A stretch of 9,042 nt of DNA from JBCCZC01 sp039188505 (GTDB taxonomy: Bacteria; Pseudomonadota; Gammaproteobacteria; Xanthomonadales; SZUA-38), in the NCBI GenBank assembly GCA_039188505.1, contig JBCCZC010000227.1, positions 1-9,042 of the forward strand, in the 5' to 3' direction. Shown one piece after another: positions 1 to 7,360 of this stretch. The first letter of the stretch is position 1. Each line of letters starts with the position of its first letter. The position numbers and the translations under genes were made by a program. The notes beneath the pieces were generated by a model. The model saw only the letters and a program-made list of their open reading frames with translations, did not search any database and was not told the origin of the DNA.

Positions 1-204
1 CCTGCCCGCAGTGAGGGCGGACGAGGCCACGGCGATGCCGTCCATGGTCACGCGATCGAACGGGGGCTGGTCCCGATCGGCGGCGACCGCCTCGGCCAGA
101 ATTCGCCCCGAGGCGTGCTCGACCCGCACGGTCTCAACAGGCCAGCGAGGCACGGCGGCTTCGATGGCCCGCCAGGCGTCGTTCACACTCGTCAGTTCGC
201 TCAC
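1..204 (-). CDS. moeA: MoeA-like molybdopterin molybdenumtransferase, N-terminal fragment (runs off left edge)
   Basis: This is the first 68 codons of a gene that continues beyond the window. The translation contains DQPPFDRVTMDGIAV at residues 45-59, the N-terminal signature of MoeA proteins, preceded by the usual 'ASGRILAEAV' stretch. MoeA family members insert molybdate into adenylylated molybdopterin in the cytoplasm, the last step of molybdenum cofactor synthesis. I chose the GTG at 204 as the start because the purine-rich GAGAAAGG (complement of 211-218) lies 6 nt upstream of it. An in-frame ATG at 210 would leave no spacing to that site. The gene starts about 50 nt after the cusA stop on the same strand with no clear terminator between, so it may be read through from the cus operon. 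Identity is good at family level. Catalytic regions lie outside the window, so function and completeness cannot be judged. Confidence 0.82.
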   Translation of the reverse strand, partial: MSELTSVNDAWRAIEAAVPRWPVETVRVEHASGRILAEAVAADRDQPPFDRVTMDGIAVASSALTAGR

Positions 205-256
205 AGTCATCCTTTCTCACGCGGCACCGGCACCCTACCCGGACCTTCGTCCGCCG

Positions 257-3200
257 TCACGTGCCCTCGATCGCCTCGGATAGCGCCGGGGCAACTTCGC
301 GCCGCGCCAGCCGAAATCGTTCCAGCAGGAAAAAGGCGGCGGGCATCGCCAGCAGGGTCAACAGCAGGGCACTGACCATGCCGCCGACCATGGGCGCGGC
401 AATGCGCCGCATGATCTCCGCGCCGGTTCCGCCCCCGAGCATGACAGGGAGCAGGCCCGCGATGATCGTGGCGACGGTCATGAGTTTCGGACGCAGGCGG
501 CGTACGGCGCCGACGAGCACGGCATCGCGGAGGTCCTCGATCGTGGGCGCCCGGGCGCCCAGAGCCTCCTGCCGATCCTGCCAGGCCCGCTGCAGGTACA
601 GCAGCATGATGACCGCCGTCTCCGCGGCCACCCCCGCCAGCGCGATGAATCCCACGACGACGGCGACGGAGAGGTTATAGTCGAGCGCGTGCAGCAGCAG
701 CACGCCGCCGGCCAAGGACAGGGGTAGGACGGCCAGCACCAGAAGGGTCTCGCCGGCCTGCCGGAAATTGAGATAGAGGAGCAGGAAGATCAGCGCCAGC
801 GTGACGGGCACCACCGTTGCCAGTCGATCCCGGGCCCGCGCGAGGTATTCGAACTGGCCGGACCAGGTGACCGAGTAGCCCGGCGGTAGGTCGACTCCGT
901 CGCGGACCGCCGATCGGGCTGCCGCCACGTAGCTGCCGAGGTCGAGGCCGGCGATATCGACGTAGATCCAGCCTGCGGGCCGCGCGTTCTCGCTCTTGAT
1001 CAACGGGGCGCCGTCCTCGACGCGGATGTCAGCGAGTCCCGAGAGCGGCAGGATCGCTCCCGTCGGCGTCACCACCGGTAGCCACTGCAGCGCCTCGACC
1101 GACTCGCGGTACTCACGCGGGTAGCGCAGATTCACCGGGAACCGCTCCAGGCCCTCCACCGTCTCCGTGACGTTGCGCCCGCCCACGGCGAGCTGCACCA
1201 CTGCCTGTACATCGGCGACGTTCAGACCGAAGCGCGCCGCCGCTTCCCGGTCGATGTCGACCGTGACGTAGCGGCCACCCGCAACGCGCTCGGAAAACGC
1301 CGATGCGGTGCCGTCGAGCCCCTGCAGCACGCTTTCGATCTCGGCGCCGAGGCCTTGGATCACCGTCAGGTCCGGGCCCGATATCTTCACGCCGACCGGC
1401 GTCTTGATGCCTGTGGCCAGCATGTCGATGCGCGTCTTGATCGGCCAGACCCATGCGTTCGTGAGGCCCGGGAAGGCGACCCGCTCGTTGAGCTCGCTCC
1501 GGATATCATCCACGGTGACGCCCGGCCGCCACTGGGCCCGGGGTTTCAGGCGGATCACGGTCTCGATCATGGTCAGCGGTGCGGGATCCGTCGCCGTCTC
1601 GGCGCGGCCGATCTTCCCGAATACCCGATCGACCTCGGGCACCGTCATGATCAGCCGATCGGTCTGCTGCAACAGCTCGCGTGCCTTGCCGATCGAGAGT
1701 CCCGGAAAGGTCGTCGGCATGTACATCAGGTCGCCTTCGTCGAGCTCGGGCATGAACTCGGTGCCGAGATCACGCAGGGGCAGCAGCGCCGCCCCGAGGG
1801 TGCCGACGATCATCAGCAGAGCCAACGCCGGGGCCCTGAGAACCGCCCGGACCAGCGGTGCGTAGGCCGCGGCCAGCCAGCGATTCAGCGGGTTGCTCTC
1901 CTCCGGTCGGATGCGCCCGCGCACGAGATACCCGGCCAGCACCGGCACCAGCGTGACCGAGAGCCCCGCGGCAGCGGCCATGGCCCAGGTCTTGGTGAAG
2001 GCCAGGGGTGCGAACATGCGTCCTTCCTGGGCCTCGAGCGTGAAGACCGGGAGGAAACTCACGGTGATGATCAGAAGCGAATAGAAGAGCGGCGGCCCGA
2101 CTTCGAGGGCGGCGGCGCGCACGGTCCGCCAGTGCTCGCCCGGTCGATAGTCCGCTCGCGACATGCGCTTGTGGAGGTTCTCGACGATCACGATCGCCGC
2201 GTCGACCATGGCGCCGATGGCAATGGCGATGCCGCCCAGAGACATGATGTTCGCGTTGAGCCCCTGGAAGCGCATGACGATGAAAGCCGCCAGGATGCCG
2301 AGCGGCAGGCTCACCAGGATCACCAGCGCCGACCGTAGATGCAGCAGGAACAACGCGCAGACCAGGATGACGACTAGGGACTCCTGGATCAGCTTGCCCT
2401 GCAGCGTGTCGACTGCGCGCTCGATCAGGGCCGAGCGGTCGTAGGTCTCCACGATCTCGACGCCGTCCGGTAGGCTCCCGCGAAGCTCGTCGATGCGTGC
2501 CTTGACCCGGTCGATGGTTGCCTGCGCGTTCTCGCCGACACGCATCACCACGATGCCACCAACGACCTCCCCCTCGCCGTCCAGTTCGGCGATGCCCCGT
2601 CGCATCTGCGGCCCGAGCCTCACCTCGGCGACGTCGCGGACGCGGACCGGCACCCCGTCGGCGGCCTGGATCGGAATCGCCTCGATCGCTTCGAGGGAAT
2701 CGAGGTAGCCCGTGGCTCGAACCATGTATTCGGCCTCCGCCATCTCGATGACCGACGCGCCAGATTCCTCGTTGGCCCGCCGGATCGCGCTTTCGAGCGC
2801 CTGGATCGTGATGCCCCGCGCCTGGAGCGCCTCGGGGTTCGCTACGACCTGATACTGGCGGACCATGCCACCGACGGTGGCCACCTCCGAGACGCCCTCG
2901 ACCGCCTGCAGCTCAAACCGCAGGAACCAGTCCTGGAGCGCCCGCAGCTCGCTGAGATCCGAGCGGCCGGTACGGTCGACCAGCGCGTACTGGTAAATCC
3001 ACCCGACGCCCGTCGCATCGGGACCGAGAGCCGGACGCGCCCCGTCCGGGAGGCGGTCGGTCACCTGGTTCAGATACTCGAGGACCCGGGAGCGGGCCCA
3101 GTAGAGGTCCGTGCCGTCCTCGAAGACGACGTAGATGAACGAATCCCCGAAGAACGAGTAGCCGCGCACGCTCGTCGCTCCGGGGACGGCGAGCATGGCG

Positions 3201-3412
3201 CTCGACAGGGGGAAGGTCACCTGCTCCTCGACGACCCGTGGCGCCTGGCCGGCGTAGGCGGTGCGGATGATGACCTGAACGTCCGAGAGATCCGGGATGG
3301 CATCAACGGGCGTCTGCCGCAGCGAGACGAAACCTGCCGCCCCGAGAAGCGCCGCCAGGAGGAGCACGAGGGGCCGATTGTCGAGGGACCAGCCGATGAT
3401 CGCCCGGATCAT
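257..3412 (-). CDS. cusA: CusA-type heavy-metal RND efflux pump (Cu(I)/Ag(I))
   Basis: This 1051-residue protein is the full length expected for a heavy-metal-efflux RND pump (E. coli CusA is 1047). It would be the proton-driven inner-membrane component of a tripartite exporter. The architecture is classical: TM1 at about 14-32, a large periplasmic loop, TM2-TM6 at about 340-500, a second periplasmic loop, and TM8-TM12 at about 865-1030. The TM4 segment IAIAIGAMVDAAIVIVEN (395-412) is of the Cu/Ag subclass, and D404 is the expected proton-relay aspartate. Other relay positions are E931 and K976. By my alignment from memory, M565, M615 and M664 match the E. coli triad M573/M623/M672, each offset by exactly 8. 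The Met-pair relay is only partly kept: I409, A493 and N747 replace E. coli M410, M501 and M755. The ATG overlaps the cusB stop by 4 nt, with GGGAGGG 6 nt upstream. Cu/Ag specificity is inferred from motifs. Confidence 0.95.
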   Translation of the reverse strand: MIRAIIGWSLDNRPLVLLLAALLGAAGFVSLRQTPVDAIPDLSDVQVIIRTAYAGQAPRVVEEQVTFPLSSAMLAVPGATSVRGYSFFGDSFIYVVFEDGTDLYWARSRVLEYLNQVTDRLPDGARPALGPDATGVGWIYQYALVDRTGRSDLSELRALQDWFLRFELQAVEGVSEVATVGGMVRQYQVVANPEALQARGITIQALESAIRRANEESGASVIEMAEAEYMVRATGYLDSLEAIEAIPIQAADGVPVRVRDVAEVRLGPQMRRGIAELDGEGEVVGGIVVMRVGENAQATIDRVKARIDELRGSLPDGVEIVETYDRSALIERAVDTLQGKLIQESLVVILVCALFLLHLRSALVILVSLPLGILAAFIVMRFQGLNANIMSLGGIAIAIGAMVDAAIVIVENLHKRMSRADYRPGEHWRTVRAAALEVGPPLFYSLLIITVSFLPVFTLEAQEGRMFAPLAFTKTWAMAAAAGLSVTLVPVLAGYLVRGRIRPEESNPLNRWLAAAYAPLVRAVLRAPALALLMIVGTLGAALLPLRDLGTEFMPELDEGDLMYMPTTFPGLSIGKARELLQQTDRLIMTVPEVDRVFGKIGRAETATDPAPLTMIETVIRLKPRAQWRPGVTVDDIRSELNERVAFPGLTNAWVWPIKTRIDMLATGIKTPVGVKISGPDLTVIQGLGAEIESVLQGLDGTASAFSERVAGGRYVTVDIDREAAARFGLNVADVQAVVQLAVGGRNVTETVEGLERFPVNLRYPREYRESVEALQWLPVVTPTGAILPLSGLADIRVEDGAPLIKSENARPAGWIYVDIAGLDLGSYVAAARSAVRDGVDLPPGYSVTWSGQFEYLARARDRLATVVPVTLALIFLLLYLNFRQAGETLLVLAVLPLSLAGGVLLLHALDYNLSVAVVVGFIALAGVAAETAVIMLLYLQRAWQDRQEALGARAPTIEDLRDAVLVGAVRRLRPKLMTVATIIAGLLPVMLGGGTGAEIMRRIAAPMVGGMVSALLLTLLAMPAAFFLLERFRLARREVAPALSEAIEGT

Positions 3413-4647
3413 GAGCCGCCCTCCCGGCCCCGGCCATGCCCGGAGCCACCGAGTCGACGGATCCCGCCGCTGACGCTCGCCTCGGAGTCGATGAGGAACT
3501 GGGCCGAGACGACCACCTCGTCGCCGACATCGACGCCCGCGAGAATCTCGACCCAGTCGCCGCTGACCATGCCGACACGCACTTCCTGGACCTCGAAGCG
3601 TCCATCGCCCGCCGACACCACGACACGGTCCATGGCTTCGCCACGGATCAGAGCATCGAGGGGCATGACGAGGATGTCCGTTTTCGGACCACCGTAGATC
3701 CGCAGCTTGCCGTACATGCCGGGCAGCAGCGTGCCTTCGGCGTTGTCGAAACGCAGGCGCACGCGGACGGTACGCGTCCTTGGATTGACGACCGGCTCGA
3801 TCAGGTCGACCTCGCCATCGAAGACACGCCCCGGGAGATAGTCGAGGCGTAGCTCCGCCGACTGGCCGATCGCGAGCCAGTCGGCCTGGGCCTCGAAGAC
3901 ATCGGCTCGCACCCAGACCCGACGCAGATCGGAAACGCTCAGAAGTTCCGTGTCCGGCGTGACGTACATGCCGGCGCGAACGTTGAGTTCCGAGATCACC
4001 CCGTCGCGCGGCGCCTGCAGCTCGACGACTTCGATGACGGACCGGTTCGCCATGAGCTGACGCCGTTCCGCCGCGCCCATGCCGAGGACCCGGAGCTTCT
4101 CCTCGGCCGCCGTGTGGACGGCGTCGTTGCCTCGTTCGAGCGCCTGGATCAGTTCGCGCTGCGCGCTTACGAGCTCCGGCGAGTAGAGGCGCGCGACGGC
4201 GTCACCCGCCGTAACGGGATCGCCGGCGGCATCGACCAGCAGCTCCTCGAGCCATCCACTGGTGCGCGGATGTACGTGGCTGATGCCGCTCTCGTCCAGG
4301 TCCACTTGGCCGACGGCACGCACGAGGCGCCACAGCCGATCGCGTTCCACTGATGCAGTCCGCACACCGAGGCTCTGCCGGACCTCGGGCGCGACGGTGA
4401 CGCCCCCGCCCTTCCCCGCCTTGTCGGCGTAGACCGGTACAAGGTCCATGCCCATGGGGGATTTGCCGGGGCCGTCGCGCCGGTAGTTCGCATCCATCGG
4501 CGCGACCCAGTAGAGGATTTCCGGAGCGGCGGTGCCGGCGTCGGCGGCCGGTGGGTCGGAATCACCCGGTGCGAGCCAGAACGCGAGCCCCGCACCCAGG
4601 CCGATGCCGCCGGCGAGAACGATTAGATGCGTGAGTTGACGGTTCAT
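3409..4647 (-). CDS. cusB: CusB-type periplasmic adaptor (membrane fusion protein)
   Basis: This 412-residue protein is the periplasmic adaptor linking the RND pump to the outer-membrane channel. An N-terminal hydrophobic segment (about 6-25) anchors or exports it. Residues 46-73 form the heavy-metal-binding domain seen in Cus/Czc adaptors, with APMDANYRRDGPGKSPMGMD. M51, M65 and M67 correspond to the three Cu/Ag-binding methionines of E. coli CusB (M49, M64, M66, from memory). The barrel-sandwich/lipoyl half-motifs follow (about 120-152 and 205-240, around 'QAPRDGVISELNVRAGMYV'), separated by a helical hairpin at about 155-200. A beta-barrel region with 'VDLIEPVVNPRTRTVRVRL' lies at 280-298, then the membrane-proximal domain. 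The tail (about 394-412) is Gly/Arg/His-rich and probably disordered. The ATG lies 1 nt after the cusC stop, with GGAGGG 7 nt upstream, and the end overlaps cusA. This supports one coupled operon. Confidence 0.93.
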   Translation of the reverse strand: MNRQLTHLIVLAGGIGLGAGLAFWLAPGDSDPPAADAGTAAPEILYWVAPMDANYRRDGPGKSPMGMDLVPVYADKAGKGGGVTVAPEVRQSLGVRTASVERDRLWRLVRAVGQVDLDESGISHVHPRTSGWLEELLVDAAGDPVTAGDAVARLYSPELVSAQRELIQALERGNDAVHTAAEEKLRVLGMGAAERRQLMANRSVIEVVELQAPRDGVISELNVRAGMYVTPDTELLSVSDLRRVWVRADVFEAQADWLAIGQSAELRLDYLPGRVFDGEVDLIEPVVNPRTRTVRVRLRFDNAEGTLLPGMYGKLRIYGGPKTDILVMPLDALIRGEAMDRVVVSAGDGRFEVQEVRVGMVSGDWVEILAGVDVGDEVVVSAQFLIDSEASVSGGIRRLGGSGHGRGREGGS

Positions 4648-4648
4648 G

Positions 4649-5869
4649 TCAGTACCCTCCCAGCCAACGCAGTTCGGCCGCGATCCGGGATCGTTCGGCG
4701 TGGAGCTGCTCGGCTTCGGCCGCCAGTTCGATTTCGGTCACCTGCGCTCGCAGGAGGTCGCTCAGGTCGCTGACGGAAGCCGTGAACGCCTCGAGTGCCG
4801 CGATCCTCGAGTCGGACGCTGCCGGCAGGAGGCGGTCTTCGTAGAGCGCGATCCGGGCTTCGATCCGCGCCAGGCCGGCCCTCGCCTCTCGCTCCCGGGC
4901 GTCGAGGCGACGCAATTGGTCCGAGCGGTCGTGGCGCAGCCCCTCTGCGTCGAGCTTCGCAGCGGCCAGCTTCCGATCCTCCCGCTTCCGGCCAAACAGC
5001 GGCACGTCCATGGTCACCATGCCGAAGACGAGGTCCGACCGGGCGCTGCCGTCGGGCCCCTGACCGGTGCGGTCCCCGTAAGCAACTTCGACGGCGAACG
5101 CGGGCCGGTACTGCTCTTCAGCGAAGCCGACACGGGCCTCGGCGGCCGCGATGGCCCGATCGAGGACCGCCACGGAAGGATGCCCCGCGAGCTCGATGTT
5201 TCCCGTAGCGAGCTCGGGCCACGCGCGGTTATCCACCGCGTTCGCGGTCGCCCCGATCCAGGTCGCAAGGCGGGCCGTAGCCTCGGCGGCCGCCTGCTCG
5301 ACGGCCACAATCCGCTCTTCGATCCGGGACAGCTCGAGGGTGGCCTCGAAGAAGTCCTGCTGCCGCGCGCGGCCGGTCGCGTAGTCGTCCTCGGCAAGGC
5401 CGACCAGAACCTCGAGGTTCTCGCGATTGCGCTCGAGGAGCTCGAGGACCCGGCGAGCGAGGACGCCGTCGATCCAGTCGAGACGCACGGCGCGGCGCCG
5501 GTCGTTCGCGACGCCGCGGGAGCGCTCGCCGACAGCCGCTGCCTCCGCTGCGAGGCGCTCCTGCTCATGGGCCAGGGAGTTGCCGCGGGGAAAGGACTGC
5601 ATGACGCCCAGCTGGAGCTGGGTCATGGGCTCCTGGTCCCGGTCGAAGCTGTCGACCGGAAAGGCGATGGCGCCGAAGCGCAGTTTCGGGTCGGGCCAGT
5701 AGGCAGCGGCCTCGGCCGCCGCGCTGAGCGCGCCGCTGCGGGCGTCCTCGGCGGCGATGGCTGGATCGCGGGCCAGCGCCAGGGCCTCGGCTTCCGCGAG
5801 CGTGAGCGCGCCCGCGGGGGTGGTGACGATCGCGGCGAGCAGCCCGATCGCAGTGACAGATGAGTTCAT
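4649..5869 (-). CDS. cusC: TolC-family outer-membrane factor of the Cus-type efflux system
   Basis: This is a 406-residue TolC-superfamily protein that would form the outer-membrane channel docking to CusB. I start it at the ATG at 5869 because AGGA lies 6 nt upstream. The in-frame GTG at 5887 has no such site, and starting there would place charge-free extra residues before the signal peptide. Residues 1-21 look like a signal peptide ending TTPAGA before LTLAEAEALAL, a typical OMF mature start. The two internal OMF repeats are visible: the first includes 'YWPDPKLRFG' (about 57-66) and a long Ala/Glu-rich helix; the second includes the helix around 235-260 and 'GMVTMDVPLFGRKRE' (about 283-297). 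There are no cysteines, so unlike E. coli CusC it is not a lipoprotein. It is also shorter than CusC and nearer CzcC in size. Family is secure; the cusC name rests on its partners. Confidence 0.88.
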   Translation of the reverse strand: MNSSVTAIGLLAAIVTTPAGALTLAEAEALALARDPAIAAEDARSGALSAAAEAAAYWPDPKLRFGAIAFPVDSFDRDQEPMTQLQLGVMQSFPRGNSLAHEQERLAAEAAAVGERSRGVANDRRRAVRLDWIDGVLARRVLELLERNRENLEVLVGLAEDDYATGRARQQDFFEATLELSRIEERIVAVEQAAAEATARLATWIGATANAVDNRAWPELATGNIELAGHPSVAVLDRAIAAAEARVGFAEEQYRPAFAVEVAYGDRTGQGPDGSARSDLVFGMVTMDVPLFGRKREDRKLAAAKLDAEGLRHDRSDQLRRLDAREREARAGLARIEARIALYEDRLLPAASDSRIAALEAFTASVSDLSDLLRAQVTEIELAAEAEQLHAERSRIAAELRWLGGY

Positions 5870-5897
5870 GACGAATCCTGCAAACACGTTGAACCGT

Positions 5898-5913
5898 GCA
5901 GCGCACGCGCTGC
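5898..5913. repeat. perfect inverted repeat between leader ORF and cusC
   Basis: GCAGCGCACGCGCTGC is a perfect palindromic repeat with 7-bp arms and a 2-bp centre. It lies in the 83-nt gap between the leader ORF stop and the cusC start codon, 28 nt upstream of that start. In the transcript it can form a strong GC hairpin of 6 pairs with a 4-nt loop. No T-run follows, so it is not an intrinsic terminator. It could be a processing or attenuation element, or an operator for an internal promoter. Confidence 0.45.
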
Positions 5914-5952
5914 GACAGTGCGCCCGAACGAATCAGGCGGCAGAAGCGGATT

Positions 5953-6285
5953 TCAGGATATCGGCGGTCGGATCAGAGGGCTGACGACGCCCGCGGGTGG
6001 GCATCCGGAGACTGCGGGAGGCACGCCGGAGCGCGGCGCATGCGGCAGCCCCAGTGTCGATGTTCCGGCGGCGGGTTGGGCGTGCAGGATGCTGCAGCCG
6101 GTGCAGTCCGGCATGCCACAGGGCGCCGTGCCGTCGCCGGCGCCACAGCCGTGGCACTCATCGTCGCAGCCAGGGCAGTGATGGGCCGTGGTGTGATCCT
6201 CGGGGACCAGGTCAAGCCCGCTCGCAACGACCCCGATCGGCTGGCAGGCCAGCAGCAGTATGAGCATGAGAAGCCGGAAACGCAT
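5953..6285 (-). CDS. small secreted Cys/His-rich protein leading the cus operon (possible metal-sensing leader ORF)
   Basis: The predicted 110-residue protein opens with a short hydrophobic segment (about 5-20). It could be cleaved by signal peptidase I after VVA (19-21), or be a lipoprotein at LLAC (C14), though leucine before alanine is a weak lipobox. The mature part is strongly metal-ligand rich: HHCPGCDDECHGC (35-47) gives C-x2-C-x3-C-x2-C, followed by C56-x4-C61-x2-C64, a lone C95 and several histidines. The C-terminus is Pro-rich and ends IRPPIS. It sits 83 nt before cusC on the same strand, where small Cys-rich ORFs such as CopL- or DUF2946-like proteins are found ahead of copper genes in other proteobacteria. 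It may be a periplasmic metal chaperone/sponge or a regulatory upstream ORF. I cannot assign a named family. The start lacks a clear Shine-Dalgarno; M7 (6267) is an alternative. Confidence 0.72.
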   Translation of the reverse strand: MRFRLLMLILLLACQPIGVVASGLDLVPEDHTTAHHCPGCDDECHGCGAGDGTAPCGMPDCTGCSILHAQPAAGTSTLGLPHAPRSGVPPAVSGCPPAGVVSPLIRPPIS

Positions 6286-6291
6286 GGGCTG

Positions 6292-6300
6292 AAAATAGCA
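6292..6300 (-). promoter_or_regulatory. candidate extended -10 promoter of the cus operon
   Basis: On the minus strand this reads TGCTATTTT, an extended -10 element (TGn plus a TATAAT-like hexamer). No good -35 is seen at 16-19 nt. Transcription would begin about 6-7 nt further on, essentially at the ATG (6285) of the Cys-rich leader ORF. The mRNA would then be leaderless unless a later start is used. Assignment is by eye. Confidence 0.4.
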
Positions 6301-6304
6301 CAGT

Positions 6305-6316
6305 GGCGTGGACGCC
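6305..6316. repeat. 12-bp perfect dyad GGCGT-GG-ACGCC upstream of the cus promoter
   Basis: GGCGTGGACGCC is a perfect inverted repeat with 5-bp arms and a 2-bp centre. It lies 7 bp upstream of the candidate extended -10, in the spacer position where MerR-family operators sit. It also lies in the 110-bp gap between the divergent cus operon and arginase gene. It does not resemble the CueR box I know, and short GC dyads arise easily in GC-rich DNA, so operator status is a guess. Confidence 0.3.
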
Positions 6317-6395
6317 GCGTGCTTGAGGCCCGGATCGGTTCCTGCCGACCGTCGCCTGTGTTACCTTCGCCGCCCGATTTCGGAGGGGGATCACC

Positions 6396-7313
6396 ATGCG
6401 GTATGACCGCCCGCTTCACATCATCGGCGTCGCCATGGATCTCGGCGCCAGTCGCCGAGGTACGGATATGGGCCCATCGGCGCTTCGGATTGCTCGCCTC
6501 GGCCGCGCGCTTCGCGGGCTCGGCTACGAGCTTTCGCTCGAGGAGGACATCCAGGTTCCGGCCATGGAAACCCGCTCGACCGAGAGCCTGAACGCTCGCT
6601 TCAAGGCGGAGATTCTCGAAGTCTGCACGGCGCTCTCCGACCGCGTGGAAAGCGTCCTCGGCGCAGGCCATATGCCGCTGGTCCTCGGTGGCGACCACTC
6701 GATCGCCATGGGGACCGTTTCCGGCGTCGCTTCCCATTTCCGCCAGCGTGATGAGGACATCGGTCTGATCTGGTTCGACGCGCATGGCGACATGAACGTC
6801 CCCGGCGTTTCGCCGACGGGCAACATCCATGGAATGCCGCTCTCCCATCTCCTTGGTCGCGGCGATGATGATCTGCGCGGCATCGCCGGCTTCTACCCGA
6901 AGGTCAAGCCCGACAACGTGGCGCTGGTCGGGATTCGGGACATCGACGAGGGCGAGAAGCGAATCATTCGCGAGTCCGGTATTCGGACGTTCACCATGCG
7001 CGATATCGACGAACGCGGCATGGCGCAGGTCGCCGAGGAGGTTCTCGAAGTGGTTTGTACCGACACCGCGGGGTTCCATCTGAGCTTTGACGTGGACGGC
7101 TGCGATCCCAGCGTGATTCCGGGTTCAGGGACTCTGGTACCGGGCGGCGTGGACTTTCGCGAGGCCCACCTCCTGCTCGAGTATTGCGCCGACAGCCGGT
7201 CGATGCTGTCGATGGAACTGGTTGAACTGAACCCGTTCCTGGACCAGGGCAACGTCAGCGCCGAGCGAGCGCGAGACCTGATCCTGAGCGCGTTCGGCAA
7301 GCGGATTCTCTAA
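6396..7313 (+). CDS. rocF: arginase (ureohydrolase family)
   Basis: This 305-residue ureohydrolase would hydrolyse L-arginine to ornithine and urea in the cytoplasm using a binuclear Mn centre. All six metal ligands are visible: H101 in GGDHS, D128/H130/D132 in WFDAHGD, and D232/D234 in SFDVDG. The N-terminal 'DLGASRRGTDMGPSALR' (15-31) is typical of bacterial arginases. TGNIHGMP (141-148) supplies the active-site His. E277 in ELVELNP occupies the guanidinium-binding Glu position of arginases. These features and the end 'NPFLDQGN...SAFGKRIL' favour arginase over agmatinase or formimidoylglutamase, though agmatinase cannot be fully excluded. The ATG follows GGAGGGGG at 8-nt-like spacing, a strong ribosome binding site. 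The gene stands alone, divergent from the cus operon and convergent with the next gene. No urease or ornithine gene is in the window. Confidence 0.9.
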   Translation: MRYDRPLHIIGVAMDLGASRRGTDMGPSALRIARLGRALRGLGYELSLEEDIQVPAMETRSTESLNARFKAEILEVCTALSDRVESVLGAGHMPLVLGGDHSIAMGTVSGVASHFRQRDEDIGLIWFDAHGDMNVPGVSPTGNIHGMPLSHLLGRGDDDLRGIAGFYPKVKPDNVALVGIRDIDEGEKRIIRESGIRTFTMRDIDERGMAQVAEEVLEVVCTDTAGFHLSFDVDGCDPSVIPGSGTLVPGGVDFREAHLLLEYCADSRSMLSMELVELNPFLDQGNVSAERARDLILSAFGKRIL

Positions 7314-7329
7314 GGGACGACACGACCCT

Positions 7330-7345
7330 CGGAGTCTGCACTCCG
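7330..7345. terminator. weak hairpin between convergent genes
   Basis: CGGAGT-CTGC-ACTCCG can form a 6-bp stem with a 4-nt loop, in the 47-nt gap between the convergent stops of the arginase and SpoIIAA-like genes. Because it is symmetric it could serve both directions. No T-run follows on either strand, so an intrinsic terminator is only weakly supported. Confidence 0.3.
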
Positions 7346-7360
7346 CAACCCGACTCGAGC

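Noticed and set aside
240..253. Short hairpin CGGAC-CTTC-GTCCG between cusA and moeA as a terminator
   Set aside because: The stem is only 5 bp and no T-run follows on the minus strand, so termination is not supported.
1355..2338. Plus-strand open frame of 327 codons antisense to cusA
   Set aside because: It lies inside a fully conserved RND pump gene; its composition (His/Arg/Gln/Asp-rich) is that of a shadow frame.
4646..5863. Plus-strand open frame of 405 codons antisense to cusC
   Set aside because: It mirrors the TolC-family gene almost exactly, has no recognisable domain, and its Asp/Arg/Gly/Val-rich composition is typical of an antisense frame in GC-rich DNA.
5973..7079. Minus-strand open frame of 368 codons across the arginase gene
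   Set aside because: It runs antisense to a clear arginase with all metal ligands and overlaps the Cys-rich ORF in another frame. No motif supports it.
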